NCBI GenBank assembly: GCA_030374765.1
Contig: JARGXX010000006.1
Span: 558,001 to 622,000, forward strand
Direction of reading: 5' to 3'
From: Agarophyton chilense
Lineage: Eukaryota > Rhodophyta > Florideophyceae > Gracilariales > Gracilariaceae
Length of the DNA stretch: 64,000 nt
In this document: in pieces, positions 40,147 to 51,867 of the stretch
How the letters are laid out: each line of letters opens with the position of its first letter
Numbering within the stretch: position 1 is the first letter of the stretch
Position numbers and translations under genes: made by a program
Notes under the pieces: generated by a model
What the model was told of the DNA's origin: nothing
The model's database searches: none
What the model saw: the letters and a program-made list of their open reading frames with translations, nothing else

Positions 40147-42179
40147 GTTTTGTTTTTCGAAGCGGACCCCACCGAATTCGGTGCAGCTGCCTCGAAGAGG
40201 ACCGGTTGTTCCCCGTTCGCGGGTACAAGTTCTGTATCCCTGTCAGCAAGGTGAGCTCGGAGTATCCTTTGTTCCTCATAGGACCTACTCGGGACTCGAG
40301 CTTTCTCCTCAGGGGTCAGAGTCTCGTACTGAGCGATAATTCGTGAACCCTCCCGCAGGGGAAATGTGCAGTCTGGTGCTTTGTGCCCACGGAGGTAACA
40401 CAAATAGCAAATCAGCTCTGCCGGGTTCGGTTGTGGACGTGAATCCACGCGACGTGGTGCTGTATCCCTCCATCCGGGGGGAGAGAACCGAGCAGCGGTA
40501 TTCGCAAAAGGTAGCGATGCGGCTGGCACCCTCCGTCCGTGGGTATAGAGCGCAGGGTCTTCATCCGTAGTCGGAGCGGATGTCGACGGCAACTCAGACG
40601 TACCCATAGATTCGGGGTTACTTCCCATGAAGTGAATGTTATCATTGACCCCCACAGGGGCAGAGCCTCCTGAGAGTGACAAAGACGAGTTACCTCCATC
40701 GGCGAGGAGTGCACGTGTCGGCCGACTCTTTCGGTTCTGCTGGGCACGGAGAGTATCCCCCTCAGCCTGGGCGTACTGAAACAGTTCCAAGTAGGTCAGC
40801 TTGCGCTTCTCTTCCCAATGTCGGGCAACCAATGCCCTTATCGAGGGGTCCAAACCATCCACAAACATGGAGCATCTCTCGTAGGCGGGGAATACATTCC
40901 CGCATCGGTGAAACGCTTTATTCAAGCGAGTTGAATACACCGTTTCGGTTTCCATCGGCTTCTGCCGCGTATCCCTTAATGCAAGGATTGCTTCCTGAAT
41001 CGCATTTCCAGTAGCGTATGACCTCAAGAGGTACTGCACCGCTTCGGGCCAGCACGTGACTCACCCTTCCGAGGCTCGGGATGATCCACGGACGGAGTTG
41101 AACTGGTCTTCAGCCATTCCCTTTAAGAAATAGGGTAATGCAAGATACGCTTGCGCTTCACTCATACCGAGGATGTCAGCCTTCTGGACGAACCTCGCAA
41201 GGAAATCGAGCACCAGAATTGGGTCTGTTCCTGTGAACTCCCTCTTCTGTAGGGTGATGCTCAGCCTTTTGATGTAGTCCTTGACCTTACCCGTTCCGCG
41301 GGATGTTCGATCTCCCGAAGGCTTATCCAACCGGTAGTAGCGGTACGATAGCAGCTTCCGATAGAGAGGATTCGTCGGCTTCAGCTCCCTTAATACAAGG
41401 TGTTTCCTACCCTTCTTCCGGGTACGGATTGCCCCTTGAGAGGTGTAAGTAGCCTTCGACCGAGTCGCCCGGGATGACCGGCGTTCATCTTCACTATCCG
41501 AAGATTCGGAGGACGAACTCGATGGCGAGCGATTGGGATCGGAATCCGATAAATCCTCTTGGAGGTAAACCCTCTTCTTGGACTTGCGGCTGTCCCGTTT
41601 AGCGGAGCGGTGTTCTTCGTCTTCCGAAACGTCGGGTTTATCCTTCGAGGCTTCTGCGTCTCCGTCCATACGGATAATGGCCTCGAGGGTGTCCAGCCGA
41701 GCTCGGAAGCGTTCCGCTTGCACGCGGTGTTCCTCCACGAGGCTCCGGTACTCCTGGATAAAGACCCCAGGGGTACCAAAGCTTTCCAAAAGGGAGTTCA
41801 CATCCCTCCTCAGGGTACGAAGGTCATCGGCGACTCCCCGCACCGGGGCGTCCTTCACCTTGAGGCGGAGGGTAGTAACCTCCTGAAGGAGCTCGACGTG
41901 AGCCGCGTTGGCGATATCGATTCGAGTCTCCAGGCGCTGTAATTCAGGGTCGGCCCGACTTCGGGGTGCTGCTGAGGGGGTCTCCACCACTGGAGCTGGG
42001 CCCACAGCCACGACCTCTCGAGGACCTGAAACCACTGAGGGTGCTCTCCGAGTGTCCGGATCGATACCGGAATCGTTCCGGACTTCGGGAATTGAGCTCC
42101 TCGACCTAGGCGGGGCCGGGGGCACTGAATCCGCTTGACGGTTCGATCCAGTCCTGGAACCACAGGTAGGCGGCGACAT
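40101..42179 (-). pseudogene. gag of element B, one stop
   Basis: One frame from ATG 42179 (MSPPTCGSRTGSNRQ) to TGA 40101, interrupted once by TGA at 41061 (SEG*VTCWPEA; A and C have an extra residue codon there). Residues 80-180 have heptad-like leucines (coiled coil), followed by a Ser/Asp/Glu/Lys low-complexity region. Capsid: KDYIKRLSITLQKREFTGTD, LDFLARFVQKADILGM, CWPEAVQYLLRSYAT. Zinc knuckle CYLCYLRGHKAPDC. Pol starts in the -1 frame within the last 46 bp. Confidence 0.87.
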
Positions 42180-42386
42180 GCTGCAGACACGACACCGACG
42201 ATTCGGGGTAACGATGAAATTCGATCACGAGATTCCCGGAGAACGGATGACGTAACACAAAACAAAAATAAAAACCAATTCCAACCTTTCCAAAGGGGAC
42301 CACTACAACAAATCTTCACGACGGTGCTTCCTCTTCCAAGAGATATTCCAACACGTGGATGACCAACCCAAAAGTCCGAGAACGGA

Positions 42387-42404
42387 TTCTAAGTCGGGAG
42401 ACCA
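42387..42404 (-). other. Primer-binding site of element B
   Basis: Minus strand TGGTCTCCCGACTTAGAA, identical to that of A, two bases inside the 5' LTR. Confidence 0.7.
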
Positions 42405-42406
42405 CT

Positions 42407-43321
42407 TGTGGTGCAAAACCCGGCGACGGGAAGTGCTCTCAAGGTGTTCGAAGCCTTGCTCCCTGGGGGAGGCAGACTCAGAGACAGAGCCCTCCGTTCC
42501 ACCTGTAGTGTGGGGTGTAACTCCCACGGGGGATTCCGGCAGTACCGAAGGAGGTGAGGGGTAGAAACCGTTGGATCGGGAATGGGTATGGGTATCCCAA
42601 AGAATGGGGGAAAATCCGGCGAAGAGGGAAAACGGGGCGAGGGTCGGGCACTAACAGGCACCGGACCCGAGAACCAGAAAAGGGGCGAAACAACAAAAGA
42701 AACCCAATACAGGGGCGAAAACCTGTCTTCGAAAGGAAACACAAAAAGCACGCAACAAGTAAGCAGAACCCCCACGGGGTACCGTGCACGCAGGTCGTTT
42801 GAGCGGTCCCAAGGGGGTGGTTGCACGGAACCCAAACGTGGGCATTCTCCAAGCGGAGTCGTGTCCCTACGCAGGCGTTGCTAACCAGAGCCCGTTCCGG
42901 GTTGTAAGGCCGAAACGATGGCGACGAAGAACCTCTAAAGGTATCGAAGACCAACCTTGGTTCCCATTTACTTTGAGCTTCGGACTGTCAGATCTCATCT
43001 CCCTAAGTAGGGCCCACTAACTAAACTCTACAGTAGTGCACACCTGCTCAGGGCCATACACGTGGAGATCCAACTGTCAGGGCCCAAAAATCCAACGTTC
43101 TAACAAATATCCGAAAATCGGTGCCAAAATTAAGCCACGTGTATCACGGGGCCAATCCAACCATGGGCCATCCGAATTTTCCCTTATAGGCGAATTCTAA
43201 CCAGAAAACAGTGCCACCTCAGCACACCTTAGAGGGGATCATAGTCATAACCCTTGGAGGGTTCAATCCTCATTCTATGAGTTGCATCTTCAAGTATCCC
43301 CTAACTGGGCGTTGCTCTACA
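42407..43321 (-). repeat. 5' LTR of element B
   Basis: 915 bp, TGTGGTGCAAAACCC to GTTGCTCTACA, followed by the target duplication ATAGT (43322-43326). Confidence 0.93.
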
Positions 43322-43326
43322 ATAGT

Positions 43327-43830
43327 TATATAATTGACACTGGAGATATATAAGAAAAATACCCCGATCATTGGGGGGTCTTAATGAAAAAGGGATACGA
43401 AGGTGTTCAGAGCATGTTCGTGCAGTTCACCCGAAAAAAAACCTGGTGAGAAAAATATTATTTTAATCAGAAATTATATATTCAAAAGATTTCTACGGAT
43501 ACGATTATTGTGGAAGAGTACTTCGGCCGATTAACACAGTTATGGAATGTTACAGAGTCAAAATACCGATGGAGTGAAAAGTTTTATGACGAACCATTTT
43601 TATTCTTTGTGTCCGTGACAAACGCGCATGTTGGGTAGCATTTACTTCGGACCGAAGATGATGCCCATCATAATAGGATTAAAAGTCGGTTATATGCAAT
43701 TGGCGAGGAAATTGGGAAAAATCGAAAAAAGGCGCAACAGAAGTATAAAGAGAAACATCAGAGACATATGGAATCCAAATATCATGAAATAGATTCGGAT
43801 GAAGATATTATTAATCCAAACAATTTCTAG
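43327..43830 (+). pseudogene. Harbinger-like DDE transposase, 3' half
   Basis: Continues 32250-33011 in frame: GNS joins YIIDTGDI, then a TAA, EKYPDHWGVLMKKGYEGVQ (the second acidic site, weakened) and, after a TGA, STDTIIVEEYFGRLTQLWNV with the catalytic glutamate (EEYFGR). YRWSEKFYDEPFLFFVSVTN, a TAG, and RIKSRLYAIGEEIGKNRK follow to a TAG near 43830. Confidence 0.7.
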
Positions 43831-44715
43831 TGATTAGTGTAATAAGTTGATCTTTGTGTAAAACATTTCTTTGTTGTGCAGTTTGGGATCAATTGGGATT
43901 AAGCTATTATTATGATGTGTTTGATTAAATTGGGTTATTGATTTAGTTCTTTGCATATAGTCAACACTTCTACAAAAAGAGTGAAGTAATGTAACAATTC
44001 AGGATTAGTTTTGGAGATCTACTGTTTGCTTCTTACTTCAACAGAAAGAATTGCCTCTATTCTTTATAAAACCATAGCCACTCTTACACTTGCGGTCTTT
44101 CTTATCACTTGAAAATCCGACTCCGACTAACTAACCACTACCGCATTCTGTCCTTCATCGTAGACAATCACTATTTCTTATGTGGACGAAACGTAGTTCA
44201 GTAATTTTTGAGTTGTCTTTCAGTGCTTAATTGAAAATAATTACATGTAGCGCAAAAGAAATACAACATAAAACGCAACATCAGGAGCACAGTATTCGTA
44301 ATATTCACTAGAGATCCCATGAGCTCTCTATATGGAACGTTTATTTCTTCTTATTTGCATTTATTGCGCTCACGTCTGAAATAGTTTGTACAGTAACTGT
44401 GAGTCGTTTCTCTTTTTCTATCTGAAACTGAAATGCCAGCTGTTCGATCATGGATTTGTGGTGGACCTGAATCTTTTTCCCATCTACAGTAGTTTGCAAA
44501 ATTAATCCAAAACATTTGGTAGTTGTAGCATTCAGGACTCACGTGGATGCCAATGATCCAAATATTTAAAAGGCAATGCCCGACATTCATGAGCGACTCT
44601 TAATATGGCACTCACCATCTAGAAGACATGAGACTGGTTATAAAATGTACATTTCGTGAAGCTTGTTTTCTATGTCTTAGAAATTTTCACCGCTTGCACG
44701 TGGTTATGAGTCTCG
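43831..44715. other. Intergenic, no gene seen
   Basis: AT-rich spacer between the transposase remnant and copia E. An open stretch on the minus strand (44351-44590) has no recognised domain. Confidence 0.5.
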
Positions 44716-44799
44716 TGTCAATCATTACAGTGCATAGAAAGTACATAAGCCAGACCACGACGACGACGGTGAAGTAAAGAGTTTGTGCCTTCACTAACA
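44716..44799 (+). repeat. Probable 5' LTR of copia E
   Basis: TGTCAATCATTACAG to CACTAACA directly precedes the primer-binding site at 44800. It shares short blocks (CCAGACC, GAAGTAAAGAG, TTGTGC) with the 98-bp LTR of D. The partner LTR would lie beyond 64000, so the left end is a guess. Confidence 0.4.
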
Positions 44800-44811
44800 G
44801 GTTATGAGCCC
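44800..44811 (+). other. Primer-binding site of copia E, initiator tRNA-Met half-molecule type
   Basis: GGTTATGAGCCC, complementary to GGGCTCATAACC, an anticodon-loop sequence with CAU. One base differs from the D site (GGTTATGGGCCC). Confidence 0.6.
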
Positions 44812-45050
44812 TTCGCTAACCACATAGCGCATTTCACGAACAAACGCCCCCCCACCACCACCCCGACGACGCCGTCACGGATTCCCAGCAACTACGCCTG
44901 GCCCGCCGCCTCGGGTGTGAGCTGCGACGCGACCCACACATACAACAGCTCTACTCGAACGCAATACACAATTCCAACGACAATCACACACCCACCGACT
45001 CAACACAACATACCTCACACGTCACATTCCACTCACTCGCCGCACCACCC

Positions 45051-46235
45051 ATGGACACCGACAGAGCCCCTAAAATCCCTGATCTCGACATTACCAAGTT
45101 TTTTTCATGGTTTCTAGCACTCAAAACTTATCCAGCAACCATAGATGCACTCGAACATTCACAAAGCAACGCTCAACCTCCAACCGATGAAACAGCCAAC
45201 AAAACATTCACCATCAAGAAGAATCGTCTGCTCTCAGCCGTGCTCAGCAGCGTCGCCATAGACATTCTGGGCTTACTTCTGATATCAGGAGAAGAACCCT
45301 TTCCCCACGACCTAATTCAAAGCATCATCAAGCACATCTCACAAACCTCCAAGGAGGATCACCAATTCCTCAAAACGGAGGCCGAAAGCATCAAACTAGA
45401 AGACATTACCAAGATCGTAACGTACTTGAAAGATCATTTCGAAGTTCGAAAAAAAATAGTCGCCGCAAGATATCCGAACATAGCGGAAGAGGACATAACT
45501 ATCGACTTCCTAATATATGGACTGAAGAAGCACGCCACACTCACACGAATACTAGGTCACATACTTGCGAACAAACCCGCCACAGTTCGGAACTTCATTC
45601 GAATCTTTAAGTAACTCAACAACCTATATCAACTGGCACAAGCTCCAGTTCCACCGCAGCCGATATCAAGTTTCACCGGGGACTATAACACACTACGTCC
45701 GAACTACAGATGCCCGGCATACCCCGTACGACGCATACCATTTAAGCAACTCTGTTTCTACCATAACTCCCTCGGCATACGATGCAACCACAGCGACGCA
45801 CAATGCCGTGATCAGTCCCATCCCAAATTTCAAAGGCACAACACATAGGCCAACTACATGCACGCCGGACTACATCAGCACGTATCTGCTACCACCACCC
45901 CCTCACCGCAGAAGAGCTATCCCAACATCCTCCCTCAACAACACACATCGGCACACGATAAAGACGTTGGTCCTGAACAAGAAACGGAAGTCAACGGTAC
46001 GTTTGTCGTAGACACTGGAGCACACCGGACGCACATCTCACAACCAACAGCCAACATGACACCGCTCCCCAAAAACCTTCTAACACAAATTGCCACATCA
46101 CAACAGAGCCGATGAACCCACAGTGGCACCCTACACTTGGAAACCAACAAGAATAATGCAATACGCACTTACGCTGTCGCGAACCCCCACCTGCGTCACA
46201 ATCTCCTCTCAGTCAATGATCTTGCTACCAGATAT
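45051..46235 (+). pseudogene. gag and protease of copia E, 5' part
   Basis: One frame from ATG 45051 (MDTDRAPKIPDLDITKFF) with TAA at 45612 and TAG near 45847. Capsid-like DHFEVRKKIVAARYPNIAEE matches D. CFYHNSLGIRCNHSDAQC is a zinc motif of C-x2-H-x8-H-x4-C form. Protease active site FVVDTGAHRTHIS (D-T-G). After a frame change the protease tail HLRHNLLSVNDLATRY runs into element C. Confidence 0.75.
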
Positions 46236-47144
46236 TGTAGGACAACGCTTGGAGCGGAGAAACCACGAAGATGTTCGGGATCTTCCTCTCTTGAGAGACA
46301 CGCCTCAGGCGGAGGAGACGCGTCCCAGCGGAGCACAGAAACAGAGCTACTCTGGAAAGGCAAGACGGAGTCGGGCGCACGACGGAGTCGGGTGTAAGAC
46401 CGAGGCCAATCCGGCGGGATATACCTAGAGTGTTTAGGTGAGCACGGCACAGTCCGGGGTGTGACCAATCCTAGGCGGAGCGGTATCACGGCGATTGTCG
46501 TAATAGGAGCGAGGAAACACTTGTATGAAGGAGAATACAAGCGGAGTGAGTGAGGCAGCCACTCACGAGAGCCAATAAGGAAAACAAGAGGAAAACAGGG
46601 GCGAAACCCTATACAGGGGTGAGACTACGACAAGTGTCGGCGATTAAATATGAACCCACGGTGGTGGTAGCACTCTGTTCGACCGAGGGGTGCATGAACT
46701 AAAGTGCGACGGGCGCTCCCGCAGTATGCGGTGAAGACGCGCCGAAGGCGAAGAGTTCAGAGCCAAGACTCCCTCCTTGGGATCTCTCAAGAGGGTGTTT
46801 ACTGGGGAGCAGTGCTCAACCTCCTAAATATTGTGGCGCGCGGCCCCTGACAGTGGGCTTGCGCCCGAAAAATAGACACTAGATAGCGATAGCGCAGCTA
46901 AATAACTACTAGAAAATACTACATAATACTAACCATTAGGTAGAATCCGGGCCACGTGTGGCACGCCTCGCACTCGAGCGTCGGCATCCGTGCAGTACGC
47001 GTGTTCCACCAGTGTGTACTTCCGGTCCTAACCGGCCGTCGGCACTCAATATCGGAATAGTTTGTCATAGCCCAACCTAGTCCTCAAGCGAGCGAACTCT
47101 CTAAGTCCTGCGAAGAAACCCCCCTTGAAGGGCATTGTCCTTCA
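46236..47144 (-). repeat. 3' LTR of element C
   Basis: 909 bp, TGTAGGACAACGC to GTCCTTCA on the plus strand. The first bases resemble the LTR of A. A CACGTG box lies at 46953-46958; a second is intact only in the other LTR. Confidence 0.9.
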
Positions 47145-47158
47145 TATCCCCCTCCTTA
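47145..47158 (-). other. Polypurine tract of element C
   Basis: Minus strand TAAGGAGGGGGATA directly before the 3' LTR. Confidence 0.75.
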
Positions 47159-47179
47159 GGTTACGAACAAGTCGTCGAC

Positions 47180-49048
47180 ATGGCGGGGAGGCAACGGTCC
47201 AACCGGCATAAGAGCGAGCCGGTTAACGCGTCCAGCGACCACTCGACTGTCGAAGGCAGAGCTGCACAACCGAACGACAAACGCACCAACGCGGTAACCA
47301 CTCCTCGAACTTCGAGCGCTCTTCCGCATCGTACGCCAACTTCCCGCGACCACATCCCGATAACTCGGCGACCAGTAGTCCCGATGAGCGGTGGAAACAA
47401 TCCCCGCCGGGGTTACTTCTCCGGTTTCCATTCGGCTCCCCTTCCGCGGGGGAGTGCCTCGTCAACCGCGCCGAGCCGATCACGGGGTCCCGTTGAAGCT
47501 TCAAGCCACATCACTTCTGCCGAGGACACCTGGCCCAGTTACGACGAACTCGTCGGGTTAAACCCGCGTCAACATGCGGCGATTCTCCGCAGAGCTCCGT
47601 GGTTCCATCCGACAGCGGTCTTCGACGAAGAACTCGTGGCCGCGTATGCTGATGGCAATGCGCGTCTCCCGGGCGAGCTGCCGGCTTTGATCATCACTTC
47701 GTGGGACTGGCGACGCCGTGTGGTGGTTCCCATTCACGCAGTTCTGCGGCGAAGGCGCGAATCGGCGGAAGAGGCACATTGTATATTCGTCCGCATCGGC
47801 TACTCACGGATCAGCCGGGCGAACTTCCAATACCCCATCCCCGAGGAATTCGGCTTCGACCTAAGGATGTACCGGACTCAAGGTGAGATCGGCTATTGTG
47901 ACCGCTTTGCGGCGTTGGAAACTTAAGCATGGCGCGGTCAACCGCGAGCGCGTCAAGAAGCGATCTGCCGGGTCCGTCCAATCATTCGTGCCGAGTTCCT
48001 TCATCTTCGTCGTGAGTCCCGATATCGGTGGTTACAGAACTTCATCCGCGAGGAGTGTCGGGGCAGATCCCGCTTTGGGTTCCTTGTTCCTTATCAAAAC
48101 ACGGAGATGAACCGGATGAGTCCCTTCTATCAGTTCGTGCGATACGTTCCCCTGCCTGGGTGGTGGTCCTCCGTCGTGGTGTGCCCGGGATGTTACGTGG
48201 AGTTGCCTCCAGTCGTCTCCTATCTGGGCTCGTACCTCCTCGAGGATCCGCACCCCGACTTATGTTCCGTGGTCCTAACCGAATGGGCAGTCGGCGCCGT
48301 GGCGTACATCTTGTGGGAAGCCTACGACCAGTATCGACTGTGGTATCTTCCTCCGCGTTTGAGTGGTTACATCCGGCAGCTGGACCTTCAACTCCCTCTT
48401 GGAGGTGTCAATAACGCTGATGAAGCTCAGGAGCGCATCGACATCATCGGGCGTGTCGACTGGACTGTTGTGCCTGTCCGGCAGAGCGGCCGTGGTCAAG
48501 AAACCGGTGGGGCTGATCGGTCTCCGGGGTGTTCCACGCTGTTGGCAGGAGATTTCATCTTCTTTAACCCATGGGAGCAGCAAGAGATCTCCAAGGCGGA
48601 GGCGTTGGCACTCTGGATGGCTCTGCGAGGCATACCATACGGGCACCCCGTGGGGTTTGTCAACTCGGATGACTTCTACTACTCCTATGGCGGTGATGAT
48701 CTCCCGGAGGAGGAGGGCGAATACCGTGGCGACGAGGTCATGGGAGACGTTGGAGATCCCGATGGTGCCGATACTACGGTGCAGCAGGCGCGGGGAGCGA
48801 CTCACGCAGGTGCGGTCGTCGATCCAGTGGCGGCGGCGTTGCCGGACGAACCGGAAGTTATCGAGGTTCCCATACGCCCAGAGGCGGCCGTGATCTCCCG
48901 GTTCCTTCGTGGTGTCAGACTAAACTCGCAAGCGGCGAGCGGCGACATCGGTACGATGAGAGACGCCGTCGTGGCACGCCTGGCCGGCGGGAGTAACTCC
49001 GCTAGCGATTCGGCTGGCGCGCACGGTAATCCGGATTCTTCCAACTGA
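47180..49048 (+). pseudogene. Antisense accessory protein gene of element C (aORF family), one stop
   Basis: 622 codons from ATG 47180 (MAGRQRSNRHKSEP) to TGA 49046 in one frame, broken only by TAA at 47924-47926 (ALET*AWRG; A has LETLAWRG). Shared blocks: RRGYFSGFHSAP, APWFHPTAVFDEELVAAY, FDLRMYRTQGEIGYCDR, FGFLVPYQNTEMNRM, LPGWWSSVVVCPGCYVELPP, EWAVGAVAYILWEAYDQYRL, WYLPPRLSGYIRQLDLQL and C-terminal VISRFLRGVRLNSQAASGD. Frames upstream to 47135 lie in the LTR and lack ATG. Function unknown; same strand and position as in A and B. Confidence 0.75.
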
Positions 49049-49260
49049 TCCCTTGGGAACTTGGTTAGTATATCCCGCTGTGCGGTAGTGTGTGCAGCAA
49101 CTTCGAAAATAGTAAACTGCTTCCGTCTATGACGTATTTGTTTTCTTTTTTCTCTTCCACTTCTTCTGAGTGTCCTTCGCCAGGTCTTCTGTGCATCTTC
49201 TCCTTTTTCGAAGGGTTCTTATCCAGATCTTCTGTTCCTTTACCCCCATCGGGTGTCTTC
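49049..49260 (-). other. Polypyrimidine tract between the convergent frames of C
   Basis: 49129-49250 is C/T-rich on the plus strand (TTTTCTTTTTTCTCTTCC and similar). It lies downstream of the antisense stop, as in B at 35930-36090. Confidence 0.6.
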
Positions 49261-50037
49261 TTATCCCACTTGGGCTCGGTCTATGGTAGCCGGCAAAGCC
49301 GTAACAGTACAACGATGATACTGTACCACCTTTGACCGAGGTAGGTGCTCTATCAGTTCGTCTGAATCCCGTTCGGGGCCGTACCCGTACCAACGGACCA
49401 AGTATTGGATATACCCCTCTGGGTGGTAGGAGTGCTCCAAAATGCGTCCGACCACGAACTCTTGTCGGTACACTTCCCGGCCATCCCGTATAACGGTGTC
49501 GCTATTTCCGGGTGGTACCCGTCCTGAGCCCGAGGGTACCGAATTGATCACGCGTTGGGCGGCTTCGCTCCGGTCGGACCGTGTAGCGCGCAAGTCAGTC
49601 CTCGGCTGAGTGCAATGGCGACCCGCCTTCGGCGGTTCATCTTCCCCAAGTGCCTGGTTTGCTTCGGCGTTTCCCACTCCGGTTGGAGGGCCCACACCGG
49701 CGGGTAACCCGGGTGGTCGTTCTGCTAATCGGCGTGGTGAAGCTCGCTTCGGCGGTGAGATTCGCTGGGGCGGTGGCGCATTGTCGCACCTCTCTGTCCC
49801 ACAGCGAGGTTCCGTGTAGTCACATGAGGGTTCCAATGGCTGGCTGTCCGGCGTTGGCGCCGTGGATGTATCCGCCTCCCTGTGCGGGGTACTTGGCGGT
49901 GCGTCGTCCACTCGTACTGTATCAGGCTGCGGTGCGTCGAGCGCATTTGCATTCCGTGTTACACGTGTGGTGACACCTCGGCGAGTGTTGTTAACGTTAT
50001 CGGCAGCTGCGTTCTGAGGCTTGGATAGCGACTCCGT
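49261..50037 (-). pseudogene. pol C-terminus with chromodomain, element C
   Basis: Same frame as integrase, after one TAG at 50038-50040. A Pro/Arg/Thr-rich linker precedes the chromodomain EVYRQEFVVGRILEHSYHPE, LVRWYGYGPERDSDELIEHL, then a short tail. It would target integration to chromatin. Confidence 0.75.
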
Positions 50038-51867
50038 CTAGTCGTGCAGGACGTCGGTATCAGGCACCCCTGATGGGCGAAGAATGACACGCGACGGTGT
50101 GGTGTTTGCAGCGACGGTGTTGACCGGATTACGACGGCTGTCGGGCGCCTCCCCCTCCTTAGACGATGCACCGGAGTTGGTGTCCGTCGGGTGGACTGGG
50201 GAGGAGCGACGAATGCGCGACACGATTCCTTGCGGGTTGGGCGCCGCGGGTAGCGGAAGTTCAGACAAACCCCGAGATGGGTGTGGTAACGCGTAGGGAC
50301 GCGGGTGAAACTGGGGTAAGGGGGTCGATGAATCCGTTTCAACGGGAGCACTCACACCAGTAGGTTGGGATCTTAGCGGCGGAGGAGCCGATACCACGCG
50401 ATCGCGGGAGATGCGTTCGTGATTACCAGCGAGGTGAACGACGACAGTGTCGGGAGCCACCGAAATAACCCGAAAGGGGCCGTCGGCAACGGGTGACAGC
50501 TTGAGGCGTTTCTCCTTCTCTGGGTTCCAATACTCCTTGCGGATGAATACATAACCGCCGTGGGCGAGACGTGGCGGCGAGCGAGGGGCTTTGGTATCAA
50601 AGTCACGCTTGTAAGCGGCCTGGGCTCGGCCCATTGAACGCCGTGCGGCGGGAACGAGCTTCGTGAGCCAAGTTTTCCACGCTTTGCGGTAAGCAGTCGG
50701 TGACGGAAAGGTGTCCAGAGTGGGCTGTGGTTCCAGCGCCACGGGCGGTGGGGTACGAGACAGTACCAGCTCCAAGGGCGTTAATCCAGTTGTCCTGTTC
50801 ACCTGCGTATTGTACGCAAAGGTGAGCGCATCAGTGAACAAGTCCCAATCTTTGGGGTGGTCTGCAACGTATGAACGGAGTGTCGCAAGTAATGTCCGGT
50901 TGAACCGTTCGGCCTTCCCGTTAGGTTGGGGGTGGTAAGTGGTCGTGAACAGGTTCTTAATGTCCAAGATGCAACACACATCCTCGAGGAAACGAGAGAC
51001 GAACTGTCTCCCGTTATCGGAGAGGAAGTTGACCGGTGGGCCGTAGACGAAGACCCAGTGTAGGACGAAGGCTTGAGCCACGCTCATAGCGGAGATCTTC
51101 CGTAACGGTACGGTCCGGACCAGCTTGGAGAAGCGATCCGTAATTACGAGTAAGAACTTGTAATTCCACTTAGTGGTAAGGAAGGGACCAATTATATCGA
51201 TGGCCACACACTCCAATGGAGCGCGAGCTGGGAACAGCTTCAACTTCGTCGCATGACGGCGGAGTTGGACACGGTTCCGAGCGCAATCGGTACAAAATCG
51301 CACCGTTGCGTAGCAGTCCACTGCCATGGCAGGCCAGTAGAAGTTACGGCGTAGGGTGAGGTAGAGTTTCCGTCCCCGGACGTGGCCACTCAGTTTGGAG
51401 TAGTGCGACATCCGCAATACTCTCGACTGGAGGTTATGTGGTACGACGATTTGTGGGTGCGATCCGACGGTCCGTACAATGTATCCGGCGTCATTCACCT
51501 GAAAGAGGAGAGTACCTCCTCCATTGAGTTGAGCGCGGTCCTTCGCGCAGAACGGGTCAGCGAATTGCTCCCGTATCATCTCCTCTGGAGTAATAGGCAC
51601 GACGTTCCCTGGTAAGGGTTTCTCGGAATCTTCCGAGAGAAGAAAGTCGTCCAATTCGGAACCGGAATCTGAAGAGTCCGTGTCTCGTTCCTCTTCCTCG
51701 ATTGTAGCGTCGTCGCCATTCACTGCAAAGGGTATTTCATCGTCTTTGACGGGTAGTGCTTCGCCAGTAGTGACCAGGCGGGAGAGAGCATCGGCTTGGG
51801 TGTTGCACGATCCTTTTCGGTACTGCACGTCAAAGTCAAATTCCGCTAGACGGAGACCCCAACGCAT
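50038..51867 (-). pseudogene. RNase H remnant and integrase of element C
   Basis: An open 609-codon frame. It begins in the RNase H tether (WGLRLAEFDFDVQYRKGSCN), then a linker. Integrase: zinc module HYSKLSGHVRGRKLYLTLRR with CTDCARNR; core with VAIDIIGPF (D), NFLSDNGRQFVSRFL (D), TTYHPQPNGKAERFNRTLL (E). A GPY-like C-terminal module reads GYVFIRKEYWN, LSPVADGPFRVISV, VVHLAGNHERISRDRV. A Pro-rich tail with SKEGEAPDS precedes TAG. It is the only gypsy integrase in the window and its catalytic triad is present. Confidence 0.88.
50147..50162 (-). other. Internal polypurine tract-like sequence, element C
   Basis: Minus strand CTAAGGAGGGGGAGGC, encoding SKEGEA near the end of the integrase frame; nearly identical to the 3' polypurine tract at 47145. 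Confidence 0.45.

Larger units (their letters stand above)
33012..43321 (-). mobile_element. Ty3/gypsy chromovirus element B, minus strand, without integrase
   Basis: A 10310-bp element with LTRs of 916 and 915 bp and the target duplication ATAGT (33007-33011 and 43322-43326). Minus strand: gag, protease, reverse transcriptase, RNase H, chromodomain. Plus strand: an intact 618-codon antisense frame. Integrase is absent. The LTRs differ by only about fifteen positions by eye, making B the youngest gypsy copy here. Confidence 0.95.

Noticed and set aside
48363..48893. Alternative plus-strand frame within the antisense gene of C
   Set aside because: A shifted reading of the conserved antisense frame; the conserved protein is in the other frame.
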